From contig NZ_PJIL01000006.1 in assembly GCF_002929335.1 (NCBI RefSeq), positions 186,001 through 250,000 on the forward strand: a stretch of DNA of 64,000 nucleotides, written 5' to 3'. The stretch is from Arthrobacter sp. Y81 (GTDB lineage Bacteria; Actinomycetota; Actinomycetes; Actinomycetales; Micrococcaceae). Position 1 is the first letter of the stretch, and each line of letters begins with the position of its first letter. Shown one piece after another: positions 42,955 through 52,793 of the stretch. Position numbers and translations under genes: made by a program. Below the pieces are notes generated by a model. It ran no database searches. It saw nothing but the letters and a program-made list of their open reading frames with translations, and was not told the origin of the DNA.

Positions 42955-43332
42955 TTAGCCCCGGTCCCGGATCCATCGCCTGATGACGGCCTCAAGCGCC
43001 GGCTTCTTGGCATCAAAATCGGCCGCGTCGAGGAAACGGGCCACCCTGGACACCTCCCCGTCGCCTTCCAGGAGTCCCAGCTCGTCCGGCAGGGAGGCAC
43101 CCGTGTGGAACATGAGCGTCACGTTCTTCTTCGACTTGGGGAAGAAGGAGGCAATGTTGCCTTTGTACATGAAGGTGGGCGCCTGCCATTTGATGGCCTC
43201 GGTCACGGCCGGGTCGATCGCAAGGATGAATTCCCGGACGTTGGCCACCAGGTCCCGCTGCGGATTGGCGTAGCTCTGGAACCAGTCATCCACGGCAGGA
43301 TTGCGGTTCGTCCCATGTTCCGGCTTGTCCAT
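42955..43332 (-). CDS. DUF1801 (YdhG-type) protein
   Basis: A 125-residue DUF1801-domain protein. Visible are NPQRDLVANVREFILAIDP near 23-41, EAIKWQAPTFMYKGNIASF near 45 with the conserved Lys-Trp and aromatic patch, and MFHTGASLPD near 73. The fold resembles frataxin/CyaY-like proteins, but the function is unknown. It is transcribed alone and converges with MepB. A terminator for the upstream amidohydrolase operon lies 16 bases before its start. Confidence 0.85.
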   Translation of the reverse strand: MDKPEHGTNRNPAVDDWFQSYANPQRDLVANVREFILAIDPAVTEAIKWQAPTFMYKGNIASFFPKSKKNVTLMFHTGASLPDELGLLEGDGEVSRVARFLDAADFDAKKPALEAVIRRWIRDRG

Positions 43333-43347
43333 AGGTACAGACTAGGC

Positions 43348-43382
43348 CCGCGGCGTCCGGCCTCAAGCCGACGACGCCGCGG
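43348..43382 (-). terminator. Nested hairpin terminator after the amidohydrolase gene
   Basis: Outer arms CCGCGGCGTC (43348-43357) and GACGCCGCGG (43373-43382) pair perfectly. Inner arms CGGC and GCCG pair around CTCAA. It lies 13 bases past the amidohydrolase stop in its direction of transcription. No T-tract follows. Confidence 0.75.
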
Positions 43383-43394
43383 TCCGCCCGCGCA

Positions 43395-45038
43395 CTACCG
43401 GGCTGACCCCACCGCCAAATGCTGCACCCGTCCGTCCACGAACGTCGCCAGCACCTGCGCGGCAGCCAGGTCATCCGGGGCAACCGACAGCGGATCGGCG
43501 TCGAACACCGTGAAATCCGCGCGCTTGCCGACGGTGATGGACCCGGAGACAGCCCATTCCCCCGCAGCACGGGCAGCGTGCGAGGTGTAGCCTTCGAGCG
43601 CCTGCAGTGCTGTGAGGGCCTGGCCCGGAACGACCGGCTGTTCGTCCCGGCGGCCGGACCGCCGTCGTAATTGCGCGTCCGCCAGGATGGGCAGCGGTTC
43701 GAACGGGGCGATCGGCCAGTCGGAGCCGAGCCCCAGGGTGGTTCCCGCCGCGCGGAGGTCCGCGCACCGCCAGGCATTGTTCGCCCGTTCCGGCCCCAGC
43801 CGCGTGGACCAGTTGTCGCTGTGGTCGGCGCGGGAGTAGTGGGTGCAGTGCGTCGGCTGCATGCTGGCCACCAGGCCCGCCCGGGAGAATCTCGCAATGA
43901 GGGCGTCCGGGACGGTTTCGAGGTGTTCGATCCGGTGCACGGCCACCGGTGCAACCGACCGCACCGCGGGAGGCAGGGACTCGAAGGCGTCCAGGACTGC
44001 GGCCACTCCGGCGTCGCCGATCGCATGCGTGGCCGTGGGAATCCCGCGGCCGGCGAAGAAGCGCACCGCCGCCGCGTACTCCTCCGGGCGGGGCCAGAAC
44101 GGGGCCACGGACTCCCCATAGATATCGGGCTCAAACAGCCACGCGGTGCCGTTGTCCACTGTGCCGTCAACGAACAGCTTGATGCCGGCCACCTCCCAGC
44201 GCGTTCCGCCCACCCCGATCTGCCCCGCGAGCCGTCGCCAGTCCTCCTCGCCGCTGCCGGGCATGCACCACGGTGAGATCCGCAGGCGCAGCGGGAGGCC
44301 GCCGTCCATGTCGTCCTCGAGGGCACGGAAAAGCTCCAGTGAGCCCTCCCCGCAATCCATCACGTGCGCTCCCGTCAGCCCGGACCGCGCGAACTGCGTG
44401 AAGAGTTCCGCCAGCCTCGCCTTCCGCTCGTCGAAGGACTCCGCCGGCACCAGCTGCGCAACGAGCTCGACGGCGGCGGCCTCCAGCAGGAGCCCCGTTG
44501 GCCTGCCGCTGGGGTCGCAAACGACTTCCGACGCCTGGTCGAACGCCCGCGGTCCGGTGACCCCCGCCAGTTCGAGGGCCCGGGAACTGGCCAGGGCGGA
44601 ATGCCCGTCGAAGAGGCGGATGAGGCACGGCCGTCCGGAGACGACGTCGTCAATCAGCTCGCGGTGGGCGGCGGCGGATCCGAACACATTGGGATCAAGG
44701 CCCCAGCCCCGCACCCAGTCCCCCGGGGGGATTGCCTCCGCTTCGGCGCGCAACAGCGCGCGCACCCCGGCAAGGTCCTTGGCGCCGGACAGGTCGCAGC
44801 CGCGGGTCAGTTCCAGGCCGAAGACAGGGTGGATGTGGCAGTCCACCAGGCCGGGCGTCAGCACGGCGGCACCGAAGTCGATGACCTCCGCGGCCGGCCA
44901 GCCCTCGGCATCGGCACGGCTTCCGACGGCGGCAATCACACCGTCCTGGACGGCCACCGCCTGCGGCGCGGGGCTTCCGGGCGTCCGGTCCTCCATCGTG
45001 TGGACGGTGTCGGCCAGGATGATCACATCAGGATTCAT
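43395..45038 (-). CDS. Amidohydrolase (YtcJ-like metal-dependent hydrolase)
   Basis: A 547-residue amidohydrolase of the YtcJ group. The metal site LVDCHIHPVFG lies near 58 (normally HxH), TATHAIGDAGV with a metal histidine near 320, VHRIEHLE near 351, and the late GSDWPIAPFEPLP with the conserved Asp near 428. VGKRADFTVFDADPL near the end is typical of the composite beta domain. The ATG at 45038 overlaps the upstream permease gene by 11 bases, so it is coupled to the transporter. The permease probably imports its amide or ester substrate. Confidence 0.9.
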   Translation of the reverse strand: MNPDVIILADTVHTMEDRTPGSPAPQAVAVQDGVIAAVGSRADAEGWPAAEVIDFGAAVLTPGLVDCHIHPVFGLELTRGCDLSGAKDLAGVRALLRAEAEAIPPGDWVRGWGLDPNVFGSAAAHRELIDDVVSGRPCLIRLFDGHSALASSRALELAGVTGPRAFDQASEVVCDPSGRPTGLLLEAAAVELVAQLVPAESFDERKARLAELFTQFARSGLTGAHVMDCGEGSLELFRALEDDMDGGLPLRLRISPWCMPGSGEEDWRRLAGQIGVGGTRWEVAGIKLFVDGTVDNGTAWLFEPDIYGESVAPFWPRPEEYAAAVRFFAGRGIPTATHAIGDAGVAAVLDAFESLPPAVRSVAPVAVHRIEHLETVPDALIARFSRAGLVASMQPTHCTHYSRADHSDNWSTRLGPERANNAWRCADLRAAGTTLGLGSDWPIAPFEPLPILADAQLRRRSGRRDEQPVVPGQALTALQALEGYTSHAARAAGEWAVSGSITVGKRADFTVFDADPLSVAPDDLAAAQVLATFVDGRVQHLAVGSAR

Positions 45039-46485
45039 GGGTTTCGAAGCTTCCAATCTGCGCGAAGGTCTCGGGACGGTGGCGGCGCACCCAACGCGCT
45101 GCCAGGAGCCCGGCGATGAAGACGAGGGGCGTCACCAGGATGAGGATGGTGTTGGTCAGCGCGTCAGCGAAGGTGAGCAGCTCGATGTTCAGTCCGATCA
45201 GCAGCACCACGCCGAAGAGCAGGATGGCCGAGGCCAGGCTGAGCGGCACCATCAGTTTGTGCGTCGCTGCGGCGGGGTTCCGGCGCAGGTAGAGGAAGGC
45301 CGCCACCGAAACCAGGCCCTGGAGCCCAACGATGCCGAAAATCCCCGGGGTGTTCACCCAGATCAGCAGCTGCTGGTACGGGTCTGCGTTGAGCAGGGCG
45401 CAGATGGTGATGACCCCGGCAGCGAGGACCGTCTGCAGCTGGCCGGCGCGGTGCGGGGACTGGAACCTGGGGTGGGTGCGGCCGAGGAAGGCGGGCAGCA
45501 CGCCGTCGCGGGCCAGCATGTATACGTAGCGGTTGATCGCGTTGTGGAAGGCCAGTTGCGAGGCGTAGACGCTGGTGACGATCAGAACGTACATCACCAC
45601 TTCAGCCCACGGCCCCACATAGTGGTTGATGGTCTGGAAGAACATCCCGCCGGCCATTTCGCCCGCGGCTTCGACGGCGCGGTCTTCGCCGTAGGCCTGG
45701 ACCACGGTCCAGACGATGAAGGCGTAGAACACGGACATAAAGCCGACGGCGATGTACATGGCCCGCGGCACGGATTTATCCGGGTTACGGGCCTCGGAGC
45801 GGTACAGCACGGTGGACTCGAAGCCCATGAAGGCGGCGAAGCAGATGCCAAGGATCGCCAGGACGCCCGGGCCGAACGCGTGCTCCGTGCTGAAGGAACC
45901 CACGCTGATCCCGTGGGCTCCGCCGCTGCCCAGGATGCCCACCCCCATCACTGCCAGGATGCCCGTCTCGGCGATGAGGAGCACACCGAGCACCTTCGCC
46001 CCGACGTCGATCCCCCGGTAGCCGAGGAACCAAACGGCTACGACGGCGGCGAGCGCGATGGCCGGCCACGGCACCTCGAGCCCGAACAGGACCTTGAACA
46101 TGTCGTGGGTCTGGACCGCGAAGAGACCGTAAACGCCGATCTGGAGGCAGTTGTAGGAGACGATCGCCAGGATGGCGGAGGCCAGCCCCACCGTCTTGCC
46201 CATGGCCAGTGAAATGTACGTGTAGAAGCCGCCGGATGCCTTCACATGGCGGGTCATGGCCATGAACCCAATGGCGAAAAGGGTGAGCACGATGCCCGCG
46301 AGGAGGTAGCCGGCCGGGGCGCCGATGCCGCCGACACCGATGGCTACCGGGGCCACCCCTGCCATGACCGTGAGGGGTGCTGCTGCCGAGATGACGAGGA
46401 AGGCGATGCCGCCCGTTCCCAGGGCATTGCGCTTGAGGGAGCCGTCCGCGGACGACGTCGGTGGTCTGGTTTGGGTATCCGGCAC
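45028..46485 (-). CDS. APC family amino acid/amine permease
   Basis: A 485-residue inner-membrane permease with about 12 predicted segments. The APC signature starts with IAFLVISAAAPLTVMAG near 29, followed by VKASGGFYTYIS near 85 and GFESTVLYRSEARNPDKSVPRA near 224-245. It starts at a GTG with AAAGGA upstream, and its 3' end overlaps the amidohydrolase start. It imports an amino acid, amine or related solute for that enzyme. The divergent TetR gene and the operator in between indicate ligand-responsive control. Confidence 0.9.
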   Translation of the reverse strand: MPDTQTRPPTSSADGSLKRNALGTGGIAFLVISAAAPLTVMAGVAPVAIGVGGIGAPAGYLLAGIVLTLFAIGFMAMTRHVKASGGFYTYISLAMGKTVGLASAILAIVSYNCLQIGVYGLFAVQTHDMFKVLFGLEVPWPAIALAAVVAVWFLGYRGIDVGAKVLGVLLIAETGILAVMGVGILGSGGAHGISVGSFSTEHAFGPGVLAILGICFAAFMGFESTVLYRSEARNPDKSVPRAMYIAVGFMSVFYAFIVWTVVQAYGEDRAVEAAGEMAGGMFFQTINHYVGPWAEVVMYVLIVTSVYASQLAFHNAINRYVYMLARDGVLPAFLGRTHPRFQSPHRAGQLQTVLAAGVITICALLNADPYQQLLIWVNTPGIFGIVGLQGLVSVAAFLYLRRNPAAATHKLMVPLSLASAILLFGVVLLIGLNIELLTFADALTNTILILVTPLVFIAGLLAARWVRRHRPETFAQIGSFETHES

Positions 46486-46512
46486 TAGTCCGTCCTTTCT
46501 TGGGAGCCCTGC

Positions 46513-46533
46513 TAAACGAAAGGCTTTCGTTTA
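46513..46533. promoter_or_regulatory. TetR-type operator between the permease and TetR genes
   Basis: Perfect ten-base arms TAAACGAAAG and CTTTCGTTTA flank a single central G. The element is AT-rich in a GC-rich gap and sits 28 bases upstream of the permease start. Its size and symmetry fit a TetR dimer site. It probably controls the permease-amidohydrolase operon and possibly the regulator. Confidence 0.85.
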
Positions 46534-46640
46534 TTATGGAGGCGTGTGGCGCAGAGCACAATAGTTTTCCGAAAACGGCGCCGCCGGGTCCCGCCGACTA
46601 GGCTGGGCTTGACCTTCAAGAGCTGCAGTCAGGAGAACCC

Positions 46641-47249
46641 ATGGGGCGCCCGCTCCTCCCGCTGATATCCGTGGAGGCCCTCACCACGGCCGCCCTGGAG
46701 CTGGTTGATGAGAGCGGCGACTTCAGCTTCCCGAAACTGGCGAAGAAGATCGGCGTCAGCCAGTCCTCCATCTACAACCACGTCAGCGGCCGGGACGAGA
46801 TCCTCGAACTCCTGCGCCACCGGATCATCACCGAAGAGCCGTATCCGCCGGTGGACCACACCGACTGGGAAGCTGCCCTGAGGGTCCTGATCCGCGCCTA
46901 CCGGGACGCGTTTGCCCGCCATCCGCGGCTGGCGCCGCTGCTGGTGCTGCAGTCCATCACCGATCCGGAAGTCATCGGCCTCTACGAGGACCTCGCGCTG
47001 GCTCTCGAGGGTGCGGGATTCCGGGGACGGGACGTGGTGGCGGCCATCTCCACGATCGACAGCTTTGCCCTCGGCGCGGCACTGGACCTGGCGGCTCCGG
47101 AAGTTGTCTGGGACCCGCCGGCCGAAGGCTACCCCACGCTCAAGCGCGCACTCGGCAACGCGGGCCCCTCGGAGGAACGGGGCGGGCACGCCTTCGATTT
47201 CGGCCTCGATGTGATTATCGGCGGACTCCGGGCGAAGCTGGCCGGGTGA
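46641..47249 (+). CDS. TetR/AcrR family transcriptional regulator
   Basis: A 202-residue TetR-type repressor. The HTH lies near 29-50 (FSFPKLAKKIGVSQSSIYNHV). A helical ligand-binding domain follows, with LRHRIITEEPYPPVDH near 58 and a C-terminal region resembling the TetR_C_33 type. AGGAGAACCC precedes the ATG. It is divergent from the permease-amidohydrolase operon, with a perfect dyad between them, so it most likely represses that operon. It converges with the FAD-Rieske gene, 18 bases apart. Confidence 0.9.
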   Translation: MGRPLLPLISVEALTTAALELVDESGDFSFPKLAKKIGVSQSSIYNHVSGRDEILELLRHRIITEEPYPPVDHTDWEAALRVLIRAYRDAFARHPRLAPLLVLQSITDPEVIGLYEDLALALEGAGFRGRDVVAAISTIDSFALGAALDLAAPEVVWDPPAEGYPTLKRALGNAGPSEERGGHAFDFGLDVIIGGLRAKLAG

Positions 47250-47267
47250 CGCCGCTGCGGGCTGAGC

Positions 47268-48800
47268 TCAGCTGAGGTCCGCCGGCGCCGGGCTGGACTC
47301 GAGGTTACGGGTGGCGGGGCCCTGGATGACGGTGCCGTCGGTGCTGAACCGGGAGCCGTGGCATGGGCAGTCCCAGGTCACGTCGGCCGGGTTGAACTCC
47401 ACGGTGCAGCCCAGATGGGTGCAGACTGCCGACACGGCGCTGACGTCCCCAGCAGGACCGAGGTAGACGGCGGTCTTTGCCCCGTCCACGTCCACTACCC
47501 TTCCTTCTCCCGGAACCTGCTTTCCCGGGACGAGGTCCGCCCGGACCGGAGCAGCACCGGTCACCTCGGGGGCGGGCGCGGCGGCGTCCTCCGTCACGGC
47601 CGGTGCCGCGTGCGGGGCGCGGACTGCCCGGGTACTGTCGAAGACCGCTGCCCACGGGCCGCGCCGGCCGCACAGCGTGTCCCGGAGGATCAGGGCCGCG
47701 GCGGTGCCGTTGGTCAGGCCCCATTTGCGCAGTCCGGTGATCACGTGAACATGCCTGGACTCCGGTGACATTGGCCCGACGTAGGGCAGCCCGTCGGCAG
47801 GCATGGCGTCCTGGGTGGACCAGCGGTAGACGATCTCCCTGGCGCCCAGGCGGTCACGGGCAAACGAGCTGAGCCTCCGGTACCGCTCGGCGGATTCGTG
47901 GCGCTCCGACGCAGGGTGGCCTTCACCGCCGGCAAGGACATAGCTTGTGCCATCGAGGCCGATGGTCAGGATGGAGCGCATCGGCTCGTCAACGCTGAGG
48001 AATGTCGAATCCAAAGGAGGAAGGTCGCTGCGGGCGGCCACGATATACGAGCGGTGCAGGTAGCATCGCTCGGCGAAGATTCCCCGGTCCTCGATTGGCA
48101 TATTCGTCGCGACGATGATCTCCCGGGCACGGACGGAACCCCGCGCCGCGTCGACCACCGCCGGCGAACCGTCGCGGAACCCGGTGGCAGGCGAGTCCTC
48201 GAAGACAAAGCTGCCGTCTCCGTCCACGGCGCGGGCCAGGCCCTGCACGTATCGGAGCGCGTGGATCTGCGCCTGGTCGTCGAAGCGGACCGCGCCCTTG
48301 ACAGCAAAGGGCAGCGGCACTTCGGTGGTGAAGGACGCGGGAAGTCCGAGCCGGCCGGCCAGGGCGGCTTCCTCCCGGACGAGATCCAGCGTGGCGTCCG
48401 ATTCGGCGTAGGTGTAGTTGGATACCCGCCGGAAGCCGCAGTCGATGCCCTCTTCCGCCACCGTGCCGGCCACATGCTGAATCGCGGCTTCGTTCGCCTC
48501 TCCGTAGAGGCGGGCCGTTTCGGCACCGTGCCGGCCGGCAAGTTCCGTGTAGGCCAGCCGGTGCAGTGAGGTGACCTTGCCGGTGGTGTTTCCTGTGACT
48601 CCGGTGCCCACCCGGGCCGCCTCCAGCACGGCCACCGTCTGGCCTTCCCGTTTCAGGGCCAGTGCAGCGGTCAGGCCTGCGATGCCGCCACCGATCACGG
48701 CCACATCGACGTCGAGGTCCGCGTTGAGGGCGGCGTAGCCCGTGGATGCACTGGTGGCAGCCCAGAGGGAGGCGAACGTACCTGCTGGCTGCTCACTCAC
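47268..48800 (-). CDS. FAD-dependent oxidoreductase with C-terminal Rieske [2Fe-2S] domain
   Basis: A 510-residue fusion. Residues 30-390 form a DAO-type flavoprotein: VAVIGGGIAGLTAALAL near 33, the conserved VGTGVTGNTTGKVT near 66, and GLPYVGPMSPESRHVHVITG near 338 at the C-terminal FAD region. After a Pro/Ala-rich linker a Rieske domain follows with CTHLGCTV near 462 and CPCHGSRFS near 480, so both Cys-His pairs are present. Proteins of this design are widespread in Gram-positives, but their substrates are mostly unknown. They may pass electrons between an amine or acid substrate and the cluster. Confidence 0.92.
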   Translation of the reverse strand: MSEQPAGTFASLWAATSASTGYAALNADLDVDVAVIGGGIAGLTAALALKREGQTVAVLEAARVGTGVTGNTTGKVTSLHRLAYTELAGRHGAETARLYGEANEAAIQHVAGTVAEEGIDCGFRRVSNYTYAESDATLDLVREEAALAGRLGLPASFTTEVPLPFAVKGAVRFDDQAQIHALRYVQGLARAVDGDGSFVFEDSPATGFRDGSPAVVDAARGSVRAREIIVATNMPIEDRGIFAERCYLHRSYIVAARSDLPPLDSTFLSVDEPMRSILTIGLDGTSYVLAGGEGHPASERHESAERYRRLSSFARDRLGAREIVYRWSTQDAMPADGLPYVGPMSPESRHVHVITGLRKWGLTNGTAAALILRDTLCGRRGPWAAVFDSTRAVRAPHAAPAVTEDAAAPAPEVTGAAPVRADLVPGKQVPGEGRVVDVDGAKTAVYLGPAGDVSAVSAVCTHLGCTVEFNPADVTWDCPCHGSRFSTDGTVIQGPATRNLESSPAPADLS

Positions 48801-48843
48801 GGTATCCGCCTTCCACGCAGTTGGGCTTCCCTGGGCCGGGCTT

Positions 48844-49428
48844 TCAGTCCCCGGTGGTCTTCGCTGCCTTGGCAGCGGCCTTGGCGGCCTGCTTGCTGGC
48901 GCGCACCTTGCTCAGTGATTCCGGATCCACGATGTCGGCGACGGACAGGAAGGCGTCCTCCTGTCCGTAGTGTCCGGCGGCCTCGCGCCAGCCTTCGGCC
49001 TGGAGGCCGCACTGCTTCCCGAGGAGCGCCAGGAAGATCTTGGCCTTTTGCTCGCCGAATCCCGGCAAGGCCTTGAGCCTGCGCAGCACCTCCGGGCCGT
49101 CGGGGTTGCCCTGCGTCCAGATGGCGGTCGCATCCCCGTTCCAGTCACTGTGCACGGTCTCGGCGAGGGCCTGGACACGTCCGGCCATGGATCCCGGGAA
49201 GCGGTGCACGGCCGGACGTTCCTTGAACATCTCGACGAAGCCCTGCGGGTCGTACCCGGCGATCTCCGCGGGATCCATGGATCCGATGCGCGTCCGGATC
49301 TTTTCGGGACCGGCAAACGCCGACTCCATAGTCACCTGCTGGTCCAGCAGCATGCCGGTGAGCAGCGCAAACGCGTCATCGCTGAGTAGTTTGTCGGCGG
49401 CGGGGTCCCCTGTGATGTGCAGTTCCAT
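48844..49428 (-). CDS. HhH-GPD type base excision repair DNA glycosylase
   Basis: A 194-residue protein of the actinobacterial HhH-GPD group. Near the N-terminus is FALLTGMLLDQQVTMESAF near 19-37. The helix-hairpin-helix reads LKALPGFGEQKAKIFLALLG near 117-136. The GPD aspartate region is less clear. A Lys/Ala-rich tail (residues ~180-194) could aid DNA binding. I set the start at the ATG at 49428, where homology begins. Expected role: removal of damaged or alkylated bases. Confidence 0.85.
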   Translation of the reverse strand: MELHITGDPAADKLLSDDAFALLTGMLLDQQVTMESAFAGPEKIRTRIGSMDPAEIAGYDPQGFVEMFKERPAVHRFPGSMAGRVQALAETVHSDWNGDATAIWTQGNPDGPEVLRRLKALPGFGEQKAKIFLALLGKQCGLQAEGWREAAGHYGQEDAFLSVADIVDPESLSKVRASKQAAKAAAKAAKTTGD

Positions 49429-49486
49429 GCGTCCTATCCTGCCACCCGCTCCGGCGCGCGTCATCGGGGTGGCGGCTTCGTCGACT

Positions 49487-50569
49487 CTAGGCGGTTTGTG
49501 AACGGCCCTTCATTCGCCCGCGCAGCGCGGCAATGCCCCACACCGCCAGCAGCACGGCCACGAGCAGCAGCCCGGCGTCGCCCAGGTCCACGGCGCCCAG
49601 CCAGGTGGTCAGGGGATCCTCCAGACCAAAGGCCATATTGAAGAATCCGCCCAGGGTGGTGGCCGAAATGAACAGGGCGGACACGGCCGAGATGCCGGTG
49701 ATCAGGGTGTTGAAGCCGAGCTTCCGTTGCGGATTGTGGATGGCCGATCTGTACATGCGCATCATGGCGACCCCGTTGGTGGTGTCGCAGAGCGTCATGG
49801 CCGCCGTGAATGCCAGCGGAAGCGCCAGGAGGGCCAGCGGGGACACTCCGGCGAGGGATGCCGCCGTCGTCATCACCAGGAGCCCGATGGTGGTGGCCGT
49901 ATCGAAACCCAGCCCGAACAGGAAGCCGATCACGTAGATGTTCCGCGGCCGCTGGACCCGGGACAGCGGTTTGGCCAGCAGGCGCGCCACGAAACCCTTC
50001 GCTTCAAGGTCCCCGTCCCGCACTTCGCCGCCGCCCTGCACGTTCCGGTACGCCTGCGCCGCGCGGAGGAACGCCGAGCCGTTGAAAAGGCCCATGGCCA
50101 GCAGGAACAGCCCGGAGACGCCGCTGCCGATCAGGCCCAGCACCAGGTTTCCGGTGGTGCCGTCCTCCATGAACTGGCCCACCATGGCTGCGCCGCCCAC
50201 CACCAGGACCCCGGCCAGGATCACCACCGAACTGTGCCCCAGGCTGAACGCGAACCCGACGCTCACAGGATCCTTCCGCTGCGCCACGAACTTCCGCGTC
50301 GAGTTGTCGATGGCGGCGATGTGGTCCCAGTCGTAGCTGTGCTTGATGCCGGCCAGGTAGGCGGTGAACACCAGGCCCAGAGCCAGCGGCTGACCCGCCG
50401 CCGCCGTTCCGGTGCCAGGGCTTCCGGCCCCAAGGCTTCCGGACAGGAGGAGTACGACGGCGGCAACGTGCAGCGCGGCCACCGCACCGAATGCGAAGAG
50501 CATCCGGGTCCGGAGCGGCAGCTGCTCCCGTTCCCGGTACATCGCGGCGAACTGGGTCAGCGTGGTCAT
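49487..50569 (-). CDS. NixA/HoxN-type high-affinity nickel transporter
   Basis: A 360-residue permease with about eight membrane segments. The nickel signature HX4DH is present in IKHSYDWDHIAAIDNST near 75, and GFLFGLGFDTATTIGLL near 219 supplies the second family motif. These proteins import Ni2+ (sometimes Co2+) with the membrane potential. Its start codon overlaps the ureD stop by one base (TGATG), so it is the last gene of the urease operon and feeds metal to the UreEFGD maturation machinery. Confidence 0.93.
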   Translation of the reverse strand: MTTLTQFAAMYREREQLPLRTRMLFAFGAVAALHVAAVVLLLSGSLGAGSPGTGTAAAGQPLALGLVFTAYLAGIKHSYDWDHIAAIDNSTRKFVAQRKDPVSVGFAFSLGHSSVVILAGVLVVGGAAMVGQFMEDGTTGNLVLGLIGSGVSGLFLLAMGLFNGSAFLRAAQAYRNVQGGGEVRDGDLEAKGFVARLLAKPLSRVQRPRNIYVIGFLFGLGFDTATTIGLLVMTTAASLAGVSPLALLALPLAFTAAMTLCDTTNGVAMMRMYRSAIHNPQRKLGFNTLITGISAVSALFISATTLGGFFNMAFGLEDPLTTWLGAVDLGDAGLLLVAVLLAVWGIAALRGRMKGRSQTA

Positions 50570-51458
50570 CAGTACTTCCTCAGGTTCAGGGGCGCCTGCC
50601 CGTGCCAGCGTTCACGCAGCAGGGCGGTACACGCGCCCAGCAGCCGGTTGAGTTCCTCCGTGGAGTCGGACAGCGACCGCAGCACCAGGCCGGTTGTTCC
50701 GCCGATTGATGCGGTCAGGGATACTCCGGTGTAGGCGTCGCAGCCCGCTGTGAGCGCATGGAGTTCGTCGGCCAGGGCCTGGTCCACACGCGGATCCACC
50801 ACCACCAGCGAACCCAGGTGGCTGCGGCCTTCCATGAACCCCGTCCCGGTGACGTCGTTGAGGGACGGCCGGATCAGCAGGTTGTCCAGGGCCAGCAGTT
50901 CGGTGCCGCCGGGCGCCTCCACGTGGATCTCGGTGCGGAGCCGCAGTTCCTCGTACCGGAACGACGCCCCGTCGGGGGACCACCCCGGCGTGACCACTTC
51001 AGCCATCACCAGGCTCGACGACGGCCGCACCGTGACGTGCGTGTTCTGCCGGTAGCTGGCCTCCCGGTAGGCGATCAGCTGGTCCGGAGCCAGCTCCAGC
51101 TGCGCCCGCTCCCCCAGCCGCAGGGTCATCCGCTGCTCGGCAAACGACCCCGGAGTCCGGTAAATCTTCGTGGCGGACTGTGTGGTCAGCACCAACGACG
51201 CCCCGTCACCAACCTCCACGTCCATGACATAAAGATCAGCCCCCAAATACGCCCCGCCGGGATTCACAACGACATAACAAACCTGCCCGCTCTCATCCAA
51301 GTAGTGCGGCCGTAAAACCCTCAAGGCGCCCTGATGGTACTGATGCGCGGCCACGGACTTGCCTCCGCGATGCTCGATGCGCAGCTCAAGCTCCCCCATA
51401 GGCGACTTCACGGCAGGGGCGGCCGCAGTCTCCAGAGCCGCCTCAGCCGCTGTCGAGC

Positions 51459-51462
<4 letters not shown>
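50569..51462 (-). CDS. ureD: Urease accessory protein UreD
   Basis: A 297-residue UreD (UreH) scaffold protein that forms the UreDFG complex and channels nickel to apo-urease. Family features are [18 protein letters not shown] near 65, [23 protein letters not shown] (partly near 87), and [18 protein letters not shown] near 125. The ATG at 51462 overlaps the ureG stop (ATGA). It stands last among the accessory genes rather than before ureA. Confidence 0.92.
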
Positions 51463-52076
<614 letters not shown>

Positions 52077-52088
52077 TCTGTCCTCCTG

Positions 52089-52793
52089 CTAGCTCATGAA
52101 CATTCGGGCACGTTGACGTTCGTGCCGCATCTGCGAAATTTCCAGTCCGGGGCTCACGGCTCCGAAGTCGTCCGGCGCCAGGCGGGCGATCCGCCTGACG
52201 GCGGCAGCGACGTCGTCGGACGCGTTCCGCAGCAGCCGCTGGCCGGCGTTCTGCCCCAGCGGGATGGCGCGCACCGCGTTCTGGGTCAGCGACGTGACCG
52301 CGGCGAACAGGTAGGCGGCGAGCGCTTCGGTCAGCGGGACGCCCAGGGAACGGGCGACGACGGCGAACGCCAGCGGCTGGTGGCCGGCGGCGCGGCCGGT
52401 GTCCACCAGCTCCCGGTATGCCTTCAGCTCCGGGGAAGGGAAAACTTCGGAGCCGATCTCCAGCAGCCGCGTCCCCATCTTGATGCTCGCCTCCCGCAGC
52501 TGCCGCGGCAGGAGCTGTGCCGTCAGCAGCGAATCCAGCTGGGCAACAGGGACACCCTCGTAGAGGAACCGGATGGCCAGCCCGTCGGAATAGGAAAGCT
52601 GCTGCCCCACAAACGCAGAAAGCCACACCCCGAAGGACTCTTCATCGTGGACCACCCCGCTCTCAATGTACGTCTCAAACCCCAGCGAGTGCGCAAACGC
52701 CCCGGTAGGCAGCGCGGAGTCCGTCAGCTGCTGCAGGGCGAGCTGGTAGCTGTTCGCTGAAGCCGACGGCGCGTCAGTGCGAGTGTTCAGCAT
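52089..52793 (-). CDS. ureF: Urease accessory protein UreF
   Basis: A 234-residue all-helical UreF, which acts in the UreDFG complex to gate the UreG GTPase. Conserved segments are LQQLTDSALPTGAFAHSLGF near 19-38 with GFETYI following, and a C-terminal AVRAIPLGQNAGQRLL near 182, then a basic tail MRHERQRARMFMS. Its 5' end overlaps ureE by 20 bases. Length and motifs are normal. Confidence 0.95.
   Translation of the reverse strand: MLNTRTDAPSASANSYQLALQQLTDSALPTGAFAHSLGFETYIESGVVHDEESFGVWLSAFVGQQLSYSDGLAIRFLYEGVPVAQLDSLLTAQLLPRQLREASIKMGTRLLEIGSEVFPSPELKAYRELVDTGRAAGHQPLAFAVVARSLGVPLTEALAAYLFAAVTSLTQNAVRAIPLGQNAGQRLLRNASDDVAAAVRRIARLAPDDFGAVSPGLEISQMRHERQRARMFMS

Noticed and set aside
44146..46212. 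688-codon plus-strand frame opposite the amidohydrolase and permease
   Set aside because: It spans two real minus-strand genes in shadow frames and shows no domain.
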